Positions 7,185-8,331 of a DNA stretch of 8,331 nt are shown here, piece after piece. The DNA is taken from positions 1 to 8,331 of the forward strand of contig CAIYZX010000006.1 in the NCBI GenBank assembly GCA_903930745.1, read 5' to 3'. The notes under the pieces are model-generated. The model saw only the letters and a program-made list of their open reading frames with translations. It was not told the DNA's origin and searched no databases. How positions within the stretch are numbered: position 1 is the first letter of the stretch; each line of letters begins with the position of its first letter. A program made the translations under genes and the position numbers. Source of the DNA: an uncultured Chloroflexota bacterium (lineage in GTDB: Bacteria; Chloroflexota; Limnocylindria; Limnocylindrales; CSP1-4).

Positions 7185-7190
7185 ATTATC
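7185..7190 (-). promoter_or_regulatory. Candidate -10 element for the acidic protein gene
   Basis: The minus strand reads GATAAT, five of six matches to TATAAT, an isolated AT-rich hexamer in a very GC-rich divergent gap. It would place transcription start about 30-45 nt before the gene. No convincing TTGACA-like element is seen 16-18 nt upstream, so this is a candidate only. Confidence 0.35.
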
Positions 7191-7268
7191 CGGCCGGAGC
7201 GGCGTACCCATCCGCGCAGCCCTGCGCGCCCGAAGAGAGGGCAGCGGACCCGGCCACGGGCCGGATGC

Positions 7269-7275
7269 GAGGGAG
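7269..7275 (+). promoter_or_regulatory. Shine-Dalgarno region of the DUF2177 gene
   Basis: GAGGGAG precedes two adjacent ATG codons at 7278 and 7281. Measured from its GAGG core the spacers are 5 and 8 nt, so either ATG could be used. Confidence 0.6.
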
Positions 7276-7277
7276 CG

Positions 7278-7688
7278 ATGATGCGCAGGAGCCTGGTGGC
7301 GCTTGGGGTGGTGATCGTGGTGATGGGCGTCCTGGACGCCATCTGGCTGGGCACGATGGTGCCCGCCGTCTACCGGCCCCAGATGGGCACGCTGCTCTCG
7401 GACAACCCGGTCTGGGCCGCCGCGGGGGCGTTCTACCTGCTCTACGCCATCGGCCTCGTTGCCCTCGTGGTCCTGCCCTCGCTTGGCGGGGAGCGGCCCG
7501 TCCGCGACGCTGCGCTCCGGGGTGTCCTGTTTGGCCTGGTGGCGTATGGCACCTACGACCTCACGAACCTCGCGACGATGCGCGACTGGCCGGTCATCGT
7601 GACGGCCATCGACATGTCATGGGGTGCCTCGCTCACCGCCGTGACGTCCCTCGCGGCCGCCTGGGCCACGAGGCGCCTCGCGGGCTGA
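7278..7688 (+). CDS. DUF2177 family small integral membrane protein
   Basis: A 136-residue membrane protein with about four hydrophobic helices: residues 5-27 (LVALGVVIVVMGVLDAIWLG), 46-67 (WAAAGAFYLLYAIGLVALVVL), 80-97 and 107-130. The family signature is clear. There is an Asp in the first helix followed by WLG, then VY..QMG, then FYLLYAIGL, and the motif YGTYDLTNLATMRDW followed about ten residues later by DMSWGA. These match DUF2177, a family of bacterial inner-membrane proteins of unknown function. Length is typical for the family. Charged residues in the helices (Asp20, Asp94, Asp112) suggest a polar site within the membrane, but no substrate can be named. The gene is divergent from the acidic protein gene and has a good ribosome binding site. 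Its last 136 nt overlap the open frame of the response regulator on the other strand. Confidence 0.9.
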   Translation: MMRRSLVALGVVIVVMGVLDAIWLGTMVPAVYRPQMGTLLSDNPVWAAAGAFYLLYAIGLVALVVLPSLGGERPVRDAALRGVLFGLVAYGTYDLTNLATMRDWPVIVTAIDMSWGASLTAVTSLAAAWATRRLAG

Positions 7689-8101
7689 CGTCCGCGCGCT
7701 CGCCCGGCCGGGGTCCGCGCGCCAGCCCGGCACGCCGCCCCAAGCACGGTGCCTGCCAGCCCAGCCGGGGCGAACGGCTTGTCGACGGTCGCCACCACGG
7801 ACCGGATTCCGACCGCACGGGCCAGCTGGGCAGGCTCGCTGGACATCACGACCACGGGAACGCCCGGGCTGGACTCCGCCACCGCGACCGCCAGGCCGAT
7901 GCCATCGAGGACGCCGGGCATCTCCACGTCCGTCACCAGCACGGAGAGGTGCCCGTGCAGCTCGAGCACCAGGCGGAGGGCGGCATCGGCGCTCGCCGCG
8001 TCCAGGCACCGGAGGCCCGCGCGCTCCAGCGCAGCCACGGCGATCCGGCGCACGAGGAGATCGTCGTCCACCACCAGCGCAACGCCCATCTCCGGGCTCA
8101 T
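7553..8101 (-). CDS. Single-domain (CheY-like) response regulator
   Basis: A 182-residue open frame whose first ~125 residues form a complete receiver domain. Seen: the acidic pocket Asp12/Asp13 (ALVVDDD), the phosphoacceptor Asp58 (LVTDVEMPG), the switch Ser87 (VVVMSSE) and the conserved Lys108 with its proline (VDKPF). It should therefore accept phosphate from a histidine kinase. No DNA-binding or enzymatic output domain follows. The remaining ~55 residues (from ARTPAGRARG) are Arg/Ala-rich without recognisable structure, and from about residue 138 they are read antisense to the DUF2177 gene, so they may be a lost-stop extension rather than a functional tail. The ATG start overlaps the stop of the upstream PEBP-like gene as ATGA. 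No Shine-Dalgarno site is visible, which fits translational coupling. No kinase is in the window. A second in-frame ATG at residue 5 has no usable spacing to a binding site. Confidence 0.85.
   Translation of the reverse strand: MSPEMGVALVVDDDLLVRRIAVAALERAGLRCLDAASADAALRLVLELHGHLSVLVTDVEMPGVLDGIGLAVAVAESSPGVPVVVMSSEPAQLARAVGIRSVVATVDKPFAPAGLAGTVLGAACRAGARTPAGRARGRQPARRLVAQAAARDVTAVSEAPHDMSMAVTMTGQSRIVARFVRS
7681..7729. repeat. Nested inverted and direct repeats at the DUF2177 3' end
   Basis: CGGGCT (7681-7686) pairs with AGCCCG (7724-7729). Inside these, GCGCGC (7694-7699) pairs with GCGCGC (7717-7722), giving an imperfect hairpin that begins within the DUF2177 stop region. GTCCGCGCGC also occurs twice as an exact direct repeat (7690-7699 and 7713-7722). 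It could be a bidirectional stem-loop ending both converging transcripts. No T-tract follows, and GC-rich repeats of this size may arise by chance. Confidence 0.35.
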
Positions 8102-8331
8102 GGCGCGGTGTCCGTGAACGTGAGGGTCGCGGTGGCGAGCACGGGGACGCGTCCAACGGCGGCGGCCATGACGGGGTAGGTGACGTCGAGGGAGCTCTGC
8201 GTTGGCAGGCTGGCCGGTGTCTCCGCCAGGGCGAACAGCTCCACGATGTACGTGTGCGTGCCGGCGGCCTTCGAACAGGGCGAGGTGTACGAGATCGCCA
8301 CCCCGTCCTTGTTCGCGCCCAGGAGCCAGGG
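8098..8331 (-). CDS. Probable PEBP-like (Raf-kinase-inhibitor-like) protein, C-terminal fragment
   Basis: The frame is open to the window edge, so the start is missing; 77 residues remain. The pattern WLLGANKDGVAISYTSPCS, then GTHTYIVELFALAETP, then VMAAAVGRVPVLATATLTFT resembles the C-terminal half of PEBP/YbhB-YbcL proteins. There a Y.GPCPP.G.H.Y.F.LYAL strand is followed by a helix and a final beta strand. It is especially like the divergent type with PCS.G..TYT..LYALS..P and ATL.VTY found next to YHYH-type secreted domains. Bacterial PEBP members bind small anionic ligands, but the biological role of this type is not established. A GTG within the frame at 8301 is unlikely to be the true start, because the conserved strand begins before it. 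Its TGA stop overlaps the response regulator start, implying an operon. Confidence 0.6.
   Translation of the reverse strand, partial: PWLLGANKDGVAISYTSPCSKAAGTHTYIVELFALAETPASLPTQSSLDVTYPVMAAAVGRVPVLATATLTFTDTAP

Noticed and set aside
7136..7354. Upstream extension of the acidic protein gene to 7354
   Set aside because: The extension would overlap the DUF2177 start, reads an Arg/Pro-rich stretch unlike the rest of the protein, and crosses the candidate promoter and ribosome binding sites.
6449..8179. 576-residue plus-strand frame spanning three genes
   Set aside because: It covers the acidic protein, DUF2177 and receiver genes in wrong frames, has no motifs, and conflicts with the well-supported DUF2177 frame.

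Overview
The window is GC-rich throughout (roughly 70 % by eye). Codon third positions are dominated by G and C, and long open antisense frames shadow the real genes. A very large secreted subtilase with many bacterial Ig-like domains, a C-terminal beta-sandwich of the WSGTWS...YSGG...GRGKVRIYVDG type, a DUF2177 membrane protein and a single-domain response regulator together suggest an uncultured Chloroflexota (for example a Limnocylindria-like lineage) or, less likely, an actinobacterium. This placement is inference; the window holds no rRNA or other phylogenetic marker.

Layout, left to right. (1) Positions 1-222, plus strand: the C-terminal end of a UvrD-like superfamily 1 helicase (motifs V and VI). 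It converges on (2) 238-6336, minus strand: a 2032-residue exported serine protease of the S8 family. This has a signal peptide, a propeptide, a complete Asp/His/Ser catalytic domain, and then about 1500 residues of beta-sandwich modules. Within that tail an Ig / choice-of-anchor-L-like / Ig block of about 400 residues appears to be tandemly duplicated. (3) 6337-6556: a gap carrying the protease's ribosome binding site and one short inverted repeat. (4) 6557-7135, minus: an acidic cytoplasmic protein that I do not recognise. (5) 7136-7277: a divergent promoter region. (6) 7278-7688, plus: a small four-helix DUF2177 membrane protein. (7) 7553-8101, minus: a CheY-like receiver-only response regulator whose open frame runs 136 nt into the DUF2177 gene tail to tail. 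(8) 8098-8331 and beyond, minus: the C-terminal end of a probable PEBP-like (Raf-kinase-inhibitor-like) protein. Its stop codon overlaps the response regulator start in ATGA, so those two are probably one transcription unit.

The genes do not form an obvious pathway. The only tightly linked pair is the PEBP-like protein with the receiver. I see no mobile element, CRISPR array, tRNA, rRNA or phage gene. The most interesting items are the modular architecture and internal duplication of the giant protease, and the overlapping 3' end of the receiver gene, which looks like a stop codon lost into the neighbouring gene.
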